Source: Halomonas sp. SpR1 (lineage in GTDB: Bacteria; Pseudomonadota; Gammaproteobacteria; Pseudomonadales; Halomonadaceae). Taken from it: a stretch of 64,000 nt of DNA. The stretch is taken from the NCBI RefSeq assembly GCF_031010175.1, contig NZ_JAUAMB010000016.1, forward strand, positions 1-64,000. The letters are read 5' to 3'. The notes under the pieces are model-generated. The model saw nothing but the letters and a program-made list of their open reading frames with translations, had not been told where the DNA came from and made no database searches. Both the position numbers and the translations under genes were made by a program. Positions 54,808-64,000 of this stretch are shown piece after piece. How positions within the stretch are numbered: position 1 is the stretch's first letter; each line of letters begins with the position of its first letter.

Positions 54808-56115
54808 ATGAGCGCTTCAACACCGTTCCAAGACGAGGCCCTTCAGCATTTATCTGCCGGAAATGTGCCCGCCTATATGCAGGCCTTGGGGCAGGCGGCG
54901 CGGCGTGCCGCTAGCGAACTGCGCAGGGCGGATACAGGGGTAAAAAACCGTGCTCTGTTGGCCATGGCGAAACGCTTGACTGAAGCGCGAGGCCAAATAC
55001 TGGATGCCAACGCTGAGGATTTACAGCGCGGCCGCCTGAGTGGTTTGGAGAGCGCGCTGTTAGATCGTTTAGCCCTGAACGACGCACGTATTGATGCCAT
55101 GGTTGAAGGCTTGCATCAGGTAGCGGGTTTACCCGACCCGGTGGGCGAAATTGGCGATATGCGCTATCGGCCTAGCGGCATCCAAGTGGGGAAAATGCGC
55201 GTGCCCCTAGGCGTTATTGGAATTATTTACGAGTCGCGCCCGAATGTGACCCTGGAAGCTGCAAGTCTGTGTTTGAAATCAGGCAACGCCTGTATTTTGC
55301 GCGGCGGCTCGGAAGCCAGTCAGTCAAATGCTGCCATTAGCGCCTGTATCCAGTTGGGTTTGGCTGATGTGGGGCTGCCCGCCGGTAGCGTACAGGTCGT
55401 TGCTACCACTGATCGCGCGGCGGTGGGGGAGATGATCAGCATGCCGAAATACGTTGATGTGATTATTCCTCGCGGTGGCAAGTCGTTGATTGAGCGTATC
55501 AGTCGCGATGCCCGCGTGCCGGTCATTAAGCATCTCGACGGCGTATGCCATGTGTACATCGATACTACCGCTGACCCTGCCAAAGCGTTAGCCATTGCTA
55601 TCAATGCGAAAACCCATCGCTACGGCACCTGCAATACCATGGAAACGCTGCTGGTGGATGCCCCGATTGCGGATCTGCTACTGCCTGAGTTAGCCCGCGC
55701 TTATGCCGAACATGATGTAGAGCTGCGTGGCTGCGAGCGAACCCAGGCACTGTTGCCCCAGGCTGCAGCAGCCGAAGAGAGCGATTGGTATGCCGAATAT
55801 TTGGCCCCCGTACTGGCCATAAAAGTGGTCGATGGTATCGATGAAGCGATTGCTCACATTGAGCAGTACGGCTCTCACCATACGGATGCGATTGTTACTC
55901 AGGATTACTCGCTGGCTCGTCGCTTTATGGCGGAAGTCGATTCCAGCTCGGTGATTGTTAATGCTTCGACCCGCTTTGCCGATGGTTTTGAGTATGGGCT
56001 AGGCGCCGAGATTGGCATTTCTACCGACAAACTTCACGCCCGAGGGCCTGTGGGGTTAGAGGGTCTAACCACGCAGAAATACGTGGTATTCGGTGACGGT
56101 CAGGTGCGTGAATAG
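54808..56115 (+). CDS. proA: Gamma-glutamyl phosphate reductase
   Basis: 435 residues. The catalytic cysteine is in [14 protein letters not shown] (about C275); other signatures are [33 protein letters not shown] and [26 protein letters not shown]. Second step of proline synthesis. Unlike many genomes, proB is not adjacent. It is at the start of the cell-wall cluster. ATG follows a weak AGGAGA-like CGGAGACACT. Confidence 0.96.
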   Translation: MSASTPFQDEALQHLSAGNVPAYMQALGQAARRAASELRRADTGVKNRALLAMAKRLTEARGQILDANAEDLQRGRLSGLESALLDRLALNDARIDAMVEGLHQVAGLPDPVGEIGDMRYRPSGIQVGKMRVPLGVIGIIYESRPNVTLEAASLCLKSGNACILRGGSEASQSNAAISACIQLGLADVGLPAGSVQVVATTDRAAVGEMISMPKYVDVIIPRGGKSLIERISRDARVPVIKHLDGVCHVYIDTTADPAKALAIAINAKTHRYGTCNTMETLLVDAPIADLLLPELARAYAEHDVELRGCERTQALLPQAAAAEESDWYAEYLAPVLAIKVVDGIDEAIAHIEQYGSHHTDAIVTQDYSLARRFMAEVDSSSVIVNASTRFADGFEYGLGAEIGISTDKLHARGPVGLEGLTTQKYVVFGDGQVRE

Positions 56116-56176
56116 GGTGTTGTTGTGAACAGGGTGCTGTTGGTATGAATGGTTTAGCTGTGGATAGGGATCTTGC

Positions 56177-56836
56177 ATGAGTCAAACGGCGCTACGCATC
56201 GGCATGTTAGGCGGCACCTTTGACCCTATTCATCTGGGGCATTTGCGCAGTGCCGTAGAGCTATATGAGGCGCTGTCGCTTGATCGGCTGCACATGATAC
56301 CCGCTCAACAGCCGCCGCTTCGCGGCCGCCCCCAGGTCTCTGCGAAACAGAGGTTGGCACTACTCAATGCGGGCATTGGCGATACCCCCGGGCTGGTTGC
56401 CGATGACCGCGAGCTGCGGCGTGAAGGGCCCTCTTATAGTGCCGATACCCTGGCCGAGCTGCGTGCCGAAGTTGGTGATCAGGCACGATTGGTGATGGCG
56501 ATTGGTTTCGATGCCTTCTTACGACTCGCCCAGTGGCACCAGCCGGAGCGCTTGTTCGAGCTTGCCCACCTGGTAGTGATTGCCAGGCCGGGCTATAGCG
56601 ATCCGCTACCGGCATTATTAAGGGAACTGGTCGAGCATCGCAGAGTCGATAGCGTAGAGGCATTGATGCAGCAGCCCTATGGCAGTTATTTGCCGCTGGA
56701 ATTGCCATCGCTCATGGCGATCTCAGCGACCTACATTCGTGAGTGTTTAGAAGCGGGGAGAAGCGTGCGCTATTTGCTACCAGACCCCGTTGAACGGGCC
56801 ATTGAGCAAGGCGGTCTTTATCGTCAGCGCGAATAG
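56177..56836 (+). CDS. nadD: Nicotinate-nucleotide adenylyltransferase
   Basis: 219 residues. GMLGGTFDPIHLGHLRSAVE holds the HxGH motif, and LMAISATYIRECLEAG the C-terminal ISxTxxR motif (with A for S). It makes deamido-NAD from nicotinate mononucleotide and ATP. It follows proA after 61 bases and precedes rsfS, the conserved order. Confidence 0.95.
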   Translation: MSQTALRIGMLGGTFDPIHLGHLRSAVELYEALSLDRLHMIPAQQPPLRGRPQVSAKQRLALLNAGIGDTPGLVADDRELRREGPSYSADTLAELRAEVGDQARLVMAIGFDAFLRLAQWHQPERLFELAHLVVIARPGYSDPLPALLRELVEHRRVDSVEALMQQPYGSYLPLELPSLMAISATYIRECLEAGRSVRYLLPDPVERAIEQGGLYRQRE

Positions 56837-56915
56837 CGCTGGCAGTCACCAAAGAAGCCGTTACAATGGCCGGCTTTATTGACCGATTAACCCCTTAAGG
56901 TTGTCTTTAGGAGTC

Positions 56916-57302
56916 ATGCACATCGATACATTGAAAACTCTAGCGGTTGACGCGCTGGAAGAACTAAAAGCACGTGACATTACGCAGTTGGATGTTGCCA
57001 AATTAACCGAGGTTACCGACCTCATGCTGATTGCCAGTGGAACCTCCACACGCCATGTGGCTGCGCTGGCGCAAAATGTCGTGGAAAAAGCCAAGGCCGC
57101 AGGGCTTGGGCCGCTGGGCGTTGAGGGTGGTGATGACGCAGACTGGGTGCTGGTCGACCTGGGGGATGTGGTTGTCCATGTGATGATGCCCGAAGCACGC
57201 ACCCTGTATGATCTGGAGCGGCTGTGGGCCGATCTGCCGAGCGACTCGGGTGCGATTGGTGAGTCCCTTGAGCGCTTTCATGAGCGAGCCGGCATGTCAT
57301 GA
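56916..57302 (+). CDS. rsfS: Ribosome silencing factor
   Basis: 128 residues from the ATG at 56916 (TAGGAG upstream). The DUF143 pattern is intact: DLMLIASGTSTRHVAALAQNVVEKAK and GDDADWVLVDLGDVVVHVMMPEARTLYDLERLW. It binds L14 and prevents subunit joining during starvation. Overlaps rlmH by four bases (ATGA). Confidence 0.94.
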   Translation: MHIDTLKTLAVDALEELKARDITQLDVAKLTEVTDLMLIASGTSTRHVAALAQNVVEKAKAAGLGPLGVEGGDDADWVLVDLGDVVVHVMMPEARTLYDLERLWADLPSDSGAIGESLERFHERAGMS

Positions 57303-57766
57303 GGATCCGGCTGTTAGCGGTGGGAAGCAAAATGCCCGGGTGGGTAGAAGAGGGCGTCGACACTTACCGCAAACGGCTGCCGAGAGATTTTAATCTCGAG
57401 ATAGAAGAAATTGCCCTCGGCCAGCGTGGCAAAAACGCAGATATCGCGAAAGCGCGCGCCCAAGAGGCGCAGCGTATTCGCGATAAGCTGCGTGGCGACG
57501 AATACGTGGTAGCCCTGGAAGTCAAAGGTAAGCCATGGACCACCGAACAGCTGGCACAAGAAGCCGACGCCTGGCGCATGGCCGGGCGCGATATTGTGCT
57601 GCTTGTGGGTGGGCCCGATGGTCTTGAGCCCTCGCTATCGGCGATGGCTGATAAAAAGTGGTCGATCTCCCCGCTGACGCTGCCCCATCCGCTGGTGAGG
57701 ATAATGCTGGCCGAGCAGCTCTACCGCGCCTGGACATTATTGATAGGTCACCCTTATCACCGCTAA
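57299..57766 (+). CDS. rlmH: 23S rRNA pseudouridine1915 N3-methyltransferase
   Basis: 155 residues. SPOUT fold with DIVLLVGGPDGLEPSL, and the C-terminal LTLPHPLVRIMLAEQLYRAWTLLIGHPYHR, which ends in the conserved tyrosine-histidine. Translationally coupled to rsfS. Confidence 0.95.
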   Translation: MRIRLLAVGSKMPGWVEEGVDTYRKRLPRDFNLEIEEIALGQRGKNADIAKARAQEAQRIRDKLRGDEYVVALEVKGKPWTTEQLAQEADAWRMAGRDIVLLVGGPDGLEPSLSAMADKKWSISPLTLPHPLVRIMLAEQLYRAWTLLIGHPYHR

Positions 57767-57854
57767 CGGCTGACTGACATGGCGGGCGATCACTGTTATG
57801 GCCTGCTACGCCTTTTGTTTGATTTGATTGTTTGATTTGAGAGTCATCGTTGCC

Positions 57855-59762
57855 ATGCTCAAGCGCCCCAACACGCTAAAAAACTCCGAGCAAGAACTGC
57901 GTATTTTTCGTGTTAGAGCGCTACTCGCGGTGCTAGTGGTTTTTACACTTGCCGGCTTGCTAACGAGTCGCTTGGTTTATTTACAGATCGTCCAGCATGA
58001 TATGTACAGCACGCGCTCCGAAAATAACCGGGTGCGGGTCGAACCGCTGCCGCCGAACCGCGGTTTGATCTATGACCGAAATGGCGTGCTTCTGGCTGAA
58101 AACCGTCCTACCTACAACCTCACACTGGTACGCGAGCGTGTCGATAACCTGGACGAAACCCTGGCGCTGCTGGTGGATCTGCTCGAGCTGCCAGAGGAGG
58201 AGATTGAGGCATTCAATGTGCGTTCACGCCAACGCCAGCGTCCCTTTCAGCCTGCACTACTTACCAGTGACCTAAGCGAAGAGCAAATCGCGCGTCTGGC
58301 GGTTAACCGACACCGCCTTCCTGGCGTTGAGATAGAGGCCCAGCCGCTACGTTACTATCCCGATGCAGAAATAATGGCGCACGCTTTAGGCTATGTTGGC
58401 CGTATTAACGCGGAAGAGATGGAAACGCTGGATGCGGGCCGCTACGCGGGCACCCACTTTATTGGTAAAACCGGTATTGAGCGTTTTTACGAAGACGAGC
58501 TGCACGGTCAGGCAGGCCTACGTAAAGTTGAAACGAACGCCCGTGGACGGGTGTTGCGCGAACTTGGCCGCACCGATCCGGTGCCGGGGGCGAATCTAAC
58601 GCTAACCTTGGACAAGTCGATGCAGATGCTGGCCTATGAGCTGCTGGATGGCCGTCGCGGCTCTATTGTGGCTATCGTGCCGGCAACCGGCGAGATCCTG
58701 GCGATGGTATCGACCCCAGGGTTTGATAGTAACCAGTTTGTCACCGGAATTGACGTTGCCTCTTATCGAGGTTTGCAGGAAGACCTTGACCTGCCGCTGT
58801 TTAATCGCGCTATACGTGGCCACTATCCGCCAGGCTCCACGATCAAACCTTTTCTAGCCCTGGCGGGCTTGGTCGAAGGGGTCATCACCCCAGACAGCAC
58901 TATCAATGACCCTGGTTACTACCAATTACCTAACGATTCCCGTCGCTACCGCAACTGGCTGCGTTGGGGGCATGGTCGTGTCGACCTGGAGCGCTCCCTT
59001 GCCGTATCCAATAATACCTATTACTACACGCTGGCCCATGACCTGGGCATCGATAATTTGCATGAACAAATGAGTAATTTTGGCTTTGGCCAGCGCGTGG
59101 CTCATGACGTACAAGGAGAAAGCACCGCTTTGATGCCCTCGCGAGACTGGAAGCGTGGCCGCTTCAACCAGCCCTGGTACCCCGGCGAAACCCTTTCGGT
59201 GGGGATTGGTCAAGGCTATTGGCAGGTGACGCCTCTTCAGCTTGCCAGCGCCACGGCAACGCTGGCCAATCGTGGCCACTGGGTGAAGCCGAGGCTGGCG
59301 CGTCAGATTGGTGACACTCCCGTCCCCCGAGATCTGCCAGATACCCTGGATGATATACAGCTGTCCAATGACAACTGGTGGGACAGGGTATTCAGTGGCA
59401 TGGAAAAAGTGATGAGTGGCCGTGAAGGTACTGCTCGCAGAACCGGTGTCGGCCTTGAATACCGTATGGGCGGTAAATCAGGTACGGCGCAAGTTTTTTC
59501 ACTCGGTCAGGATCAGCGTTACAACGCCGACCAGCTGGCCGAGCGGCTACGTGACCACGCGCTGTTTATGGCCTTTGCCCCGCTGGATGATCCTCAGATT
59601 GCCGTCTCTGTCATTGTCGAGAATGCAGGCGGCGGTAGTACCCATGCGGCCCACTTGGCGCGCGCCATGACGGATGCATGGTTGCTCAAAGATGACGCCC
59701 CCGGCGTTGAGGAAGTGCGCGAAGTGCTGGAAGAAGATGATGCCAATGTGGAGGGCAACTAA
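57855..59762 (+). CDS. mrdA: Penicillin-binding protein 2
   Basis: 635 residues from the ATG at 57855; an upstream in-frame TTG at 57828 would add nine. One TM segment (about 20-42), the dimerisation domain with RGLIYDRNGVLLAENRPTY, then the transpeptidase with SxxK (PPGSTIKPF, Ser328), SNN and KSGTA (near 541). It cross-links peptidoglycan during elongation, with RodA as partner in the next gene. Confidence 0.96.
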   Translation: MLKRPNTLKNSEQELRIFRVRALLAVLVVFTLAGLLTSRLVYLQIVQHDMYSTRSENNRVRVEPLPPNRGLIYDRNGVLLAENRPTYNLTLVRERVDNLDETLALLVDLLELPEEEIEAFNVRSRQRQRPFQPALLTSDLSEEQIARLAVNRHRLPGVEIEAQPLRYYPDAEIMAHALGYVGRINAEEMETLDAGRYAGTHFIGKTGIERFYEDELHGQAGLRKVETNARGRVLRELGRTDPVPGANLTLTLDKSMQMLAYELLDGRRGSIVAIVPATGEILAMVSTPGFDSNQFVTGIDVASYRGLQEDLDLPLFNRAIRGHYPPGSTIKPFLALAGLVEGVITPDSTINDPGYYQLPNDSRRYRNWLRWGHGRVDLERSLAVSNNTYYYTLAHDLGIDNLHEQMSNFGFGQRVAHDVQGESTALMPSRDWKRGRFNQPWYPGETLSVGIGQGYWQVTPLQLASATATLANRGHWVKPRLARQIGDTPVPRDLPDTLDDIQLSNDNWWDRVFSGMEKVMSGREGTARRTGVGLEYRMGGKSGTAQVFSLGQDQRYNADQLAERLRDHALFMAFAPLDDPQIAVSVIVENAGGGSTHAAHLARAMTDAWLLKDDAPGVEEVREVLEEDDANVEGN

Positions 59763-59765
59763 ACC

Positions 59766-60926
59766 ATGCCTTGGCATTACATAACGCGATCAATGCGAGG
59801 TCATCCTGTACGTCCACCCGAAAGTGGTATCGCCCGGCGCAAAAGTATTTGGGAGCGGATCCATCTTGACCCATGGCTGTTAGGCTTGCTGCTGGTGTTA
59901 ATGGGGAGCGGTCTAATCGTTCTTTATAGTGCTTCCGGTCAATCCCTCGATGCGGTTATCGGCCAGGGCATGCGCTTTGGTATCGCGTTGGTAGGGATGG
60001 TGATTATTGCCCAATTTTCACCGTCGACTTTTTTACGCTGGGCGCCGCTGGCGTATGGCGTCGGTGTTGCCATGCTGGTTGCTGTTGACGTGGTAGGCGA
60101 TGTGGGTATGGGGGCCAAACGCTGGCTAGAGATACCCGGGGTGATACGTTTTCAACCATCGGAAATGATGAAGCTGGCAGCTCCGTTAATGGTCGCTGCC
60201 TATCTAAATCGTTGCGAACTACCGCCGCGCCTGCGCGATATTGTGGTGTGCGGGGTCATTATTGGCGTTCCAGTGGTGTTAACCGCAATCCAGCCAGATT
60301 TAGGCACCTCGCTGCTGGTATCCAGCGCTGCTCTGATCGTGGTTTTGCTGGCGGGTTTGTCGTGGCGTTTGATCGGATTCATTACCGCGCTGGGGGCTGC
60401 GGCTGTGCCGCTGCTCTGGATGAATATGCATAACTACCAGCGCCAGCGGGTATTGACGTTTCTAAACCCTGAAAGCGATCCCCTAGGGTCAGGCTGGAAT
60501 ATTATTCAGTCGACCACAGCCATCGGCAGTGGGGGGTTATGGGGCAAGGGGTGGCTCCAGGGTACCCAGTCCCAGCTAGAGTTTTTGCCTGAACGCCATA
60601 CCGATTTCATTATTGCTGTCTTGGGTGAAGAGTTTGGTTTGGTCGGTATGCTGGTGTTGTTGTTCCTTTATCTATTGATTGTGAGCCGTGGTTTGTGGAT
60701 GGCAAGCTCAGCGCAGGATACCTTTGGTCGCTTGGTGGCCGGCAGCATCATTTTAACATTTTTCATCTACGTATTTGTCAATATGGGCATGGTGAGCGGC
60801 ATTTTGCCCGTAGTAGGGGTGCCGCTGCCGCTGGTTAGTTATGGCGGCACCTCAAGCGTGACCTTGCTAGCGGGTTTCGGTATTCTCATGTCGATACATG
60901 CTCATCGTCGGCTGCTGTCACGTTAG
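59766..60926 (+). CDS. rodA: Rod shape-determining SEDS glycosyltransferase
   Basis: 386 residues, about ten TM helices. SEDS motifs are present: GMGAKRWLEIPGVIRFQPSE, and near the end VGVPLPLVSYGGTSSVTLLAGFG. It polymerises lipid II for elongation. Three bases after mrdA; first 37 residues are a cytoplasmic extension rich in arginine. Confidence 0.95.
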   Translation: MPWHYITRSMRGHPVRPPESGIARRKSIWERIHLDPWLLGLLLVLMGSGLIVLYSASGQSLDAVIGQGMRFGIALVGMVIIAQFSPSTFLRWAPLAYGVGVAMLVAVDVVGDVGMGAKRWLEIPGVIRFQPSEMMKLAAPLMVAAYLNRCELPPRLRDIVVCGVIIGVPVVLTAIQPDLGTSLLVSSAALIVVLLAGLSWRLIGFITALGAAAVPLLWMNMHNYQRQRVLTFLNPESDPLGSGWNIIQSTTAIGSGGLWGKGWLQGTQSQLEFLPERHTDFIIAVLGEEFGLVGMLVLLFLYLLIVSRGLWMASSAQDTFGRLVAGSIILTFFIYVFVNMGMVSGILPVVGVPLPLVSYGGTSSVTLLAGFGILMSIHAHRRLLSR

Positions 60927-61017
60927 CAACGTTGCCACGCTCAAGCGCTTGTTGCTCGTCAATGGAAAACTCAGGCATGGATGTTTCTGGAATGAATAGC
61001 CCAACAGTGGAGAACCA

Positions 61018-62076
61018 ATGAACAAGGTTCAAAGGAAGACGAGCAGCTATGTGTTGGCCGCGCTGGTGTGCTGGGCGACGACCACGTTTGCTGATCAGCC
61101 TTCACAAGGATCTCAATTCGCTGCTTCACAGCATTTTGCACCCCAGCAGAATGCTGATAGCCAAGCGCTGATGGGAGAGCTGGTCGAGCAAGGGTTGCCG
61201 CAGACTTGGCTGGAAGAGGTACTAGGGCAGGCAAAATACACGCAGAGTGTATTAGATGCGATGGAAGGGGCCGCAGAGCGCCGCCTAAAGTGGTATGAGT
61301 ATCGCGCCATTTTCCTGACCCAGCAGCGTATTGAAGAGGGGGCGGAATTTATTGACGCGCATGCCGATGCTCTCGCCCGAGCCGAAAACACTTACGGTGT
61401 ACCTGCAGAGGTTATTACTGCCATTATTGGAGTTGAAACCTACTATGGTCGGCATAAAGGCCAGCACCGGGTGCTGGACTCGCTTGCCACGCTGGCGTTT
61501 CACCACCCGACAAGGGGGGCTTTTTTTCGCGGTGAGCTAGCGGCTTTTTTACGAATCGCCTACGAACAGAAGGTTGACCCTACCGAGCTGCGCGGCTCCT
61601 ACGCGGGAGCCATGGGCTATCCACAGTTTATTCCCACCAGTTACCAAGCGTATGCCGTTGATTTCGATGGCGACGGGCGGCGGGATCTGTGGGAAAACCC
61701 GGTCGATGCGATTGGCAGTGTTGCCAATTACTTTGCTGAGCATAACTGGCAGCCAGGGGGCGATATTTATCACCAGGCCAGTGGGTTTGAGGTACTGCCC
61801 ATAGAGCTACTGCAGGAGCTCTCATTTAACCAAACGTCGCCTCCCGCGATGAGTGTTGCGCAATTGGCTGCCCATGGTGTTGAGGCTGAAGAGCCTCTCG
61901 ATGATAATTTGTTGGTCATGCCCCTGGCGCTTGAGTTCGCCGGTGGGGAAACCCGCTACCGGTTAGGTGAGTATAATTTTTACGTCATTACCCGCTACAA
62001 CCACAGTCACCTCTACGCCATGGCCGTCACCGAGTTGGCGGAAGCGATTGCTGAGCTGCATGAGGATGAGGCATGA
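61018..62076 (+). CDS. mltB: Lytic murein transglycosylase B
   Basis: 352 residues with a signal peptide ending TTFADQ; no lipobox cysteine, so unlike E. coli MltB the protein may be soluble in the periplasm. The catalytic glutamate lies in IIGVETYYGRHKGQHRVLDSL (about E140), and the family pieces YAGAMGYPQFIPTSYQAYAVDFDGDGRRDLW are intact. It cleaves the glycan strand, giving anhydro-MurNAc. Overlaps rlpA by four bases. Confidence 0.94.
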   Translation: MNKVQRKTSSYVLAALVCWATTTFADQPSQGSQFAASQHFAPQQNADSQALMGELVEQGLPQTWLEEVLGQAKYTQSVLDAMEGAAERRLKWYEYRAIFLTQQRIEEGAEFIDAHADALARAENTYGVPAEVITAIIGVETYYGRHKGQHRVLDSLATLAFHHPTRGAFFRGELAAFLRIAYEQKVDPTELRGSYAGAMGYPQFIPTSYQAYAVDFDGDGRRDLWENPVDAIGSVANYFAEHNWQPGGDIYHQASGFEVLPIELLQELSFNQTSPPAMSVAQLAAHGVEAEEPLDDNLLVMPLALEFAGGETRYRLGEYNFYVITRYNHSHLYAMAVTELAEAIAELHEDEA

Positions 62077-63071
62077 AGAGTAAACTGACGATAACCCGGC
62101 GGGCAGGGAGCATGATCGCTTTGTTAGCCCTAGTCACCGGCTGTGCCAGTAATGAAACCCAACGAGTAGATGCCCCTGGCTCCAGTAAGCCAGCGGCAGC
62201 TTCGACGTCATCGGCGGCCAGCAATAGCGGCGGCCGCTATGCCATGAGTGGTGATGCCTATCCCCTTGAGCCACCGGATGTTACCAAGGTGCCTGATGCA
62301 GAGCCGCGCATTGAGCAGCCTTCTCGTGCAGGTAACCGTCCTAACTATGAAGTCTGGGGTAAAACCTACCATGTGCTGCCAGATGCAACGGGTTACGAGA
62401 AGCGCGGAACGGCCTCATGGTATGGTGAAAAATTTCATGGTTACGCGACGTCAAATGGTGAAATCTACGACATGTATAAAATGTCGGCGGCGCACCGTTC
62501 GTTGCCTTTACCCACCTTTGCTCGGGTCACCAGCCTGGATAACGGGCGGTCGGTGATTGTTCGGGTGAACGATCGTGGCCCCTTCCATAGTGACCGGGAG
62601 ATCGATCTCTCCTATGCTGCTGCCGCCCGCCTAGGCTTCCTCGATAATGGTACCGGTTCCGTAAAAGTGGAAGCGATCAACCCAGAACAGTGGCTAGCCG
62701 AGCACGGCAGGGGCAGCAGCGCATCGCCTCAGTCACGCGTATCTGAGGCGCCGCGGGTGGCTTCAAACGCCTCTTCTGTGTCGGTTCAGCCAGCAGCACC
62801 GGCTCCTTCACCACAGGTGCAAGCAACGCGGGCGCCCAGTGAAAGTGGAGCAGACGGCGCGGTGTATTTGCAGATCGCGGCGCTGGGTAATCCTGAAGGT
62901 GCTCAGCAGTTACAGCAGCGTTTGCAAGGTGAGCAGCCCCATGCAGTGCGTATAATGAGTGATGCCGACGTCTATCGTGTCCAGGTCGGGCCCATTGACC
63001 CAGGGCAGGAGCTTCAGGCGCGAGAAACACTACGTCAAGCAGGGTTCCCCCAGGTCTTTGTTGTGCGATAA
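62073..63071 (+). CDS. rlpA: RlpA septal/lytic transglycosylase lipoprotein with SPOR domain
   Basis: 332 residues. Lipobox LVTGC (C24) follows the signal peptide. A double-psi beta-barrel (about 105-205) carries GTASWYGEKFHGYATSNGEIYD and VRVNDRGPFHSDREIDLSYAAAARLG, with the catalytic aspartate in NDRG. A linker rich in Ala/Pro/Ser (about 215-255) leads to a C-terminal SPOR domain (VYLQIAALGNPEGAQQL). It acts on naked glycan strands. Confidence 0.94.
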   Translation: MKSKLTITRRAGSMIALLALVTGCASNETQRVDAPGSSKPAAASTSSAASNSGGRYAMSGDAYPLEPPDVTKVPDAEPRIEQPSRAGNRPNYEVWGKTYHVLPDATGYEKRGTASWYGEKFHGYATSNGEIYDMYKMSAAHRSLPLPTFARVTSLDNGRSVIVRVNDRGPFHSDREIDLSYAAAARLGFLDNGTGSVKVEAINPEQWLAEHGRGSSASPQSRVSEAPRVASNASSVSVQPAAPAPSPQVQATRAPSESGADGAVYLQIAALGNPEGAQQLQQRLQGEQPHAVRIMSDADVYRVQVGPIDPGQELQARETLRQAGFPQVFVVR

Positions 63072-63171
63072 TTCACCCCCTCTAATTTATTTCTTGTGGC
63101 GCGTTTTACGCGCCGCCGTATTTTACAAATAAGCTTTGCAATCAAGCTTTCAAGTAAGTGAGACTGACGTT

Positions 63172-64000
63172 ATGAACGTGTTTACATCCATTGGTCGCTC
63201 TGCCCGCCTGTGCCTCTTTGCTGTTGTGGTAACAGTTGCGGTGCCTGCCGGTGCCCAGTCAACTCCGCAGCCGGTCATTCCACAACCGCAAACCATTATC
63301 CCTGCCGCTCCCCAGTTAGCGGCAAGCTCGTGGATACTCATGGATGCTAACAGTGGCCGCATATTGGCGGAGCATAACTCCGATGAGCGTCTGCCACCGG
63401 CGAGTTTGACCAAGTTGATGACCGCCTATTTGGTGGAGCGTGAGCTGGATCGCGGCACCATTAACCTCACTGATATGGTTAATATTAGCGAGAATGCATG
63501 GCGCACCGGTGGCTCGAAAATGTTTATCGAGGTGGGCGATCAAGTATCGGTAGATAACCTGCTCCACGGTATTATTATCGTTTCGGGTAACGATGCCAGC
63601 GTGGCAATGGCGGAGCATTTAGCCGGTGGTGAAACACCGTTTGCCGATCTGATGAATCAGCATGCCACTCGTTTGGGCATGGATAATACCAACTTCCAGA
63701 ACGCTACCGGTTTGCCGGGTGATAATCACTACTCAACTGCCCATGATATGGCGCGGTTATCGCGGCACATCATTAATGATTACCCAGATCACTACGCCAT
63801 CTACTCTCAGCGTACCTTCTCTTATGGTGGTATTGATCAACCCAACCGTAACCGTCTGCTATGGCGTGACCCGTCTGTAGATGGCCTGAAAACCGGCTGG
63901 ACGACAGAAGCGGGGTTCTGCCTCGTGTCATCGGCCAAGCGTGACGATATGCGCTTGATTTCAGTGGTAATGGGCACCAATTCTGACGAAGCGCGCGCCC
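63172..64000 (+). CDS. dacA: D-alanyl-D-alanine carboxypeptidase (PBP5/6 type), cut by the window end
   Basis: The ATG at 63172 begins a frame open to the end of the window (276 codons). Signal peptide ends VPAGAQ. The catalytic serine is in PPASLTKLMTAY (Ser78, Lys81), followed by SGND at about 143-146 and KTGWT at about 240-244. It trims the terminal D-alanine of murein side chains. The C-terminal beta domain and the amphipathic anchor are outside the window. The 100 bases upstream contain no other gene. Confidence 0.94.
   Translation, partial: MNVFTSIGRSARLCLFAVVVTVAVPAGAQSTPQPVIPQPQTIIPAAPQLAASSWILMDANSGRILAEHNSDERLPPASLTKLMTAYLVERELDRGTINLTDMVNISENAWRTGGSKMFIEVGDQVSVDNLLHGIIIVSGNDASVAMAEHLAGGETPFADLMNQHATRLGMDNTNFQNATGLPGDNHYSTAHDMARLSRHIINDYPDHYAIYSQRTFSYGGIDQPNRNRLLWRDPSVDGLKTGWTTEAGFCLVSSAKRDDMRLISVVMGTNSDEARA

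Noticed and set aside
1..64000. tRNA, rRNA or CRISPR arrays
   Set aside because: No TTCGAATC-type tRNA loops in cloverleaf context, no rRNA segments and no regularly spaced repeats were seen by eye.

Overview
The window looks like a chromosomal segment of a moderately GC-rich gammaproteobacterium, most likely a Halomonas or close relative. The evidence is the conserved block proA-nadD-rsfS-rlmH-mrdA-rodA-mltB-rlpA-dacA at the right end, the repertoire of dpp, TctABC, CobQ, LysE, AraC and DUF1206 genes, and the protein similarity as I recognise it. No species assignment is possible from the sequence alone.

Layout. 1-4000 is an accessory stretch: the tail of an IS30-type transposase, then small genes with weak promoters and a lower-GC look (two acetyltransferases, RidA, GFA, a nucleotidyltransferase, an antitoxin with a truncated ParE/RelE toxin, an ABM monooxygenase, a small membrane protein). 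4000-16400 holds stress and regulatory genes: CMD protein with AraC regulator, isochorismatase with GlxA-type regulator, a methyltransferase, the NfeD/slipin pair, DedA-like and DUF1206 membrane proteins, an AraC/LysE pair, glutaminase and an Ada-like repair protein. 16360-22150 is one leftward operon, LacI regulator - binding protein - two permeases - ATPase - phosphodiesterase, with a perfect 18-bp palindrome in front of the regulator. 22351-29650 has cobQ, a LysR regulator divergent from a PrpF/GalD isomerase plus a tripartite tricarboxylate transporter (TctA-TctB fusion), and RidA.

30400-38900 holds a MoxR/VWA pair, an AcoR-like sigma-54 activator divergent from a flavin monooxygenase and a butanediol-type dehydrogenase with a recognisable -24/-12 promoter and paired upstream sites. 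It is followed by the most interesting non-coding feature: at about 37792-38058 an NtrC-like enhancer, an IHF-like site, a second -24/-12 promoter and a strongly structured, terminator-ended transcript of about 140 nt with no reading frame. An OmpW-type porin follows. 38935-47137 is a leftward dipeptide cluster (dppABCDF-like, LysR regulator, Xaa-Pro dipeptidase). 48000-54600 has a glutaredoxin-like protein, mpl, ubiX, LysE, a DedA-PAP2 fusion and two tandem membrane proteins with degenerate GGDEF domains. 54808-64000 is the cell-elongation and cell-wall cluster; dacA runs off the end.

No tRNA, rRNA or CRISPR array was seen. Best candidates for something undescribed: the nitrogen-type sigma-54 small RNA, the tandem degenerate GGDEF pair, and the AcoR-like/FMO/dehydrogenase locus.
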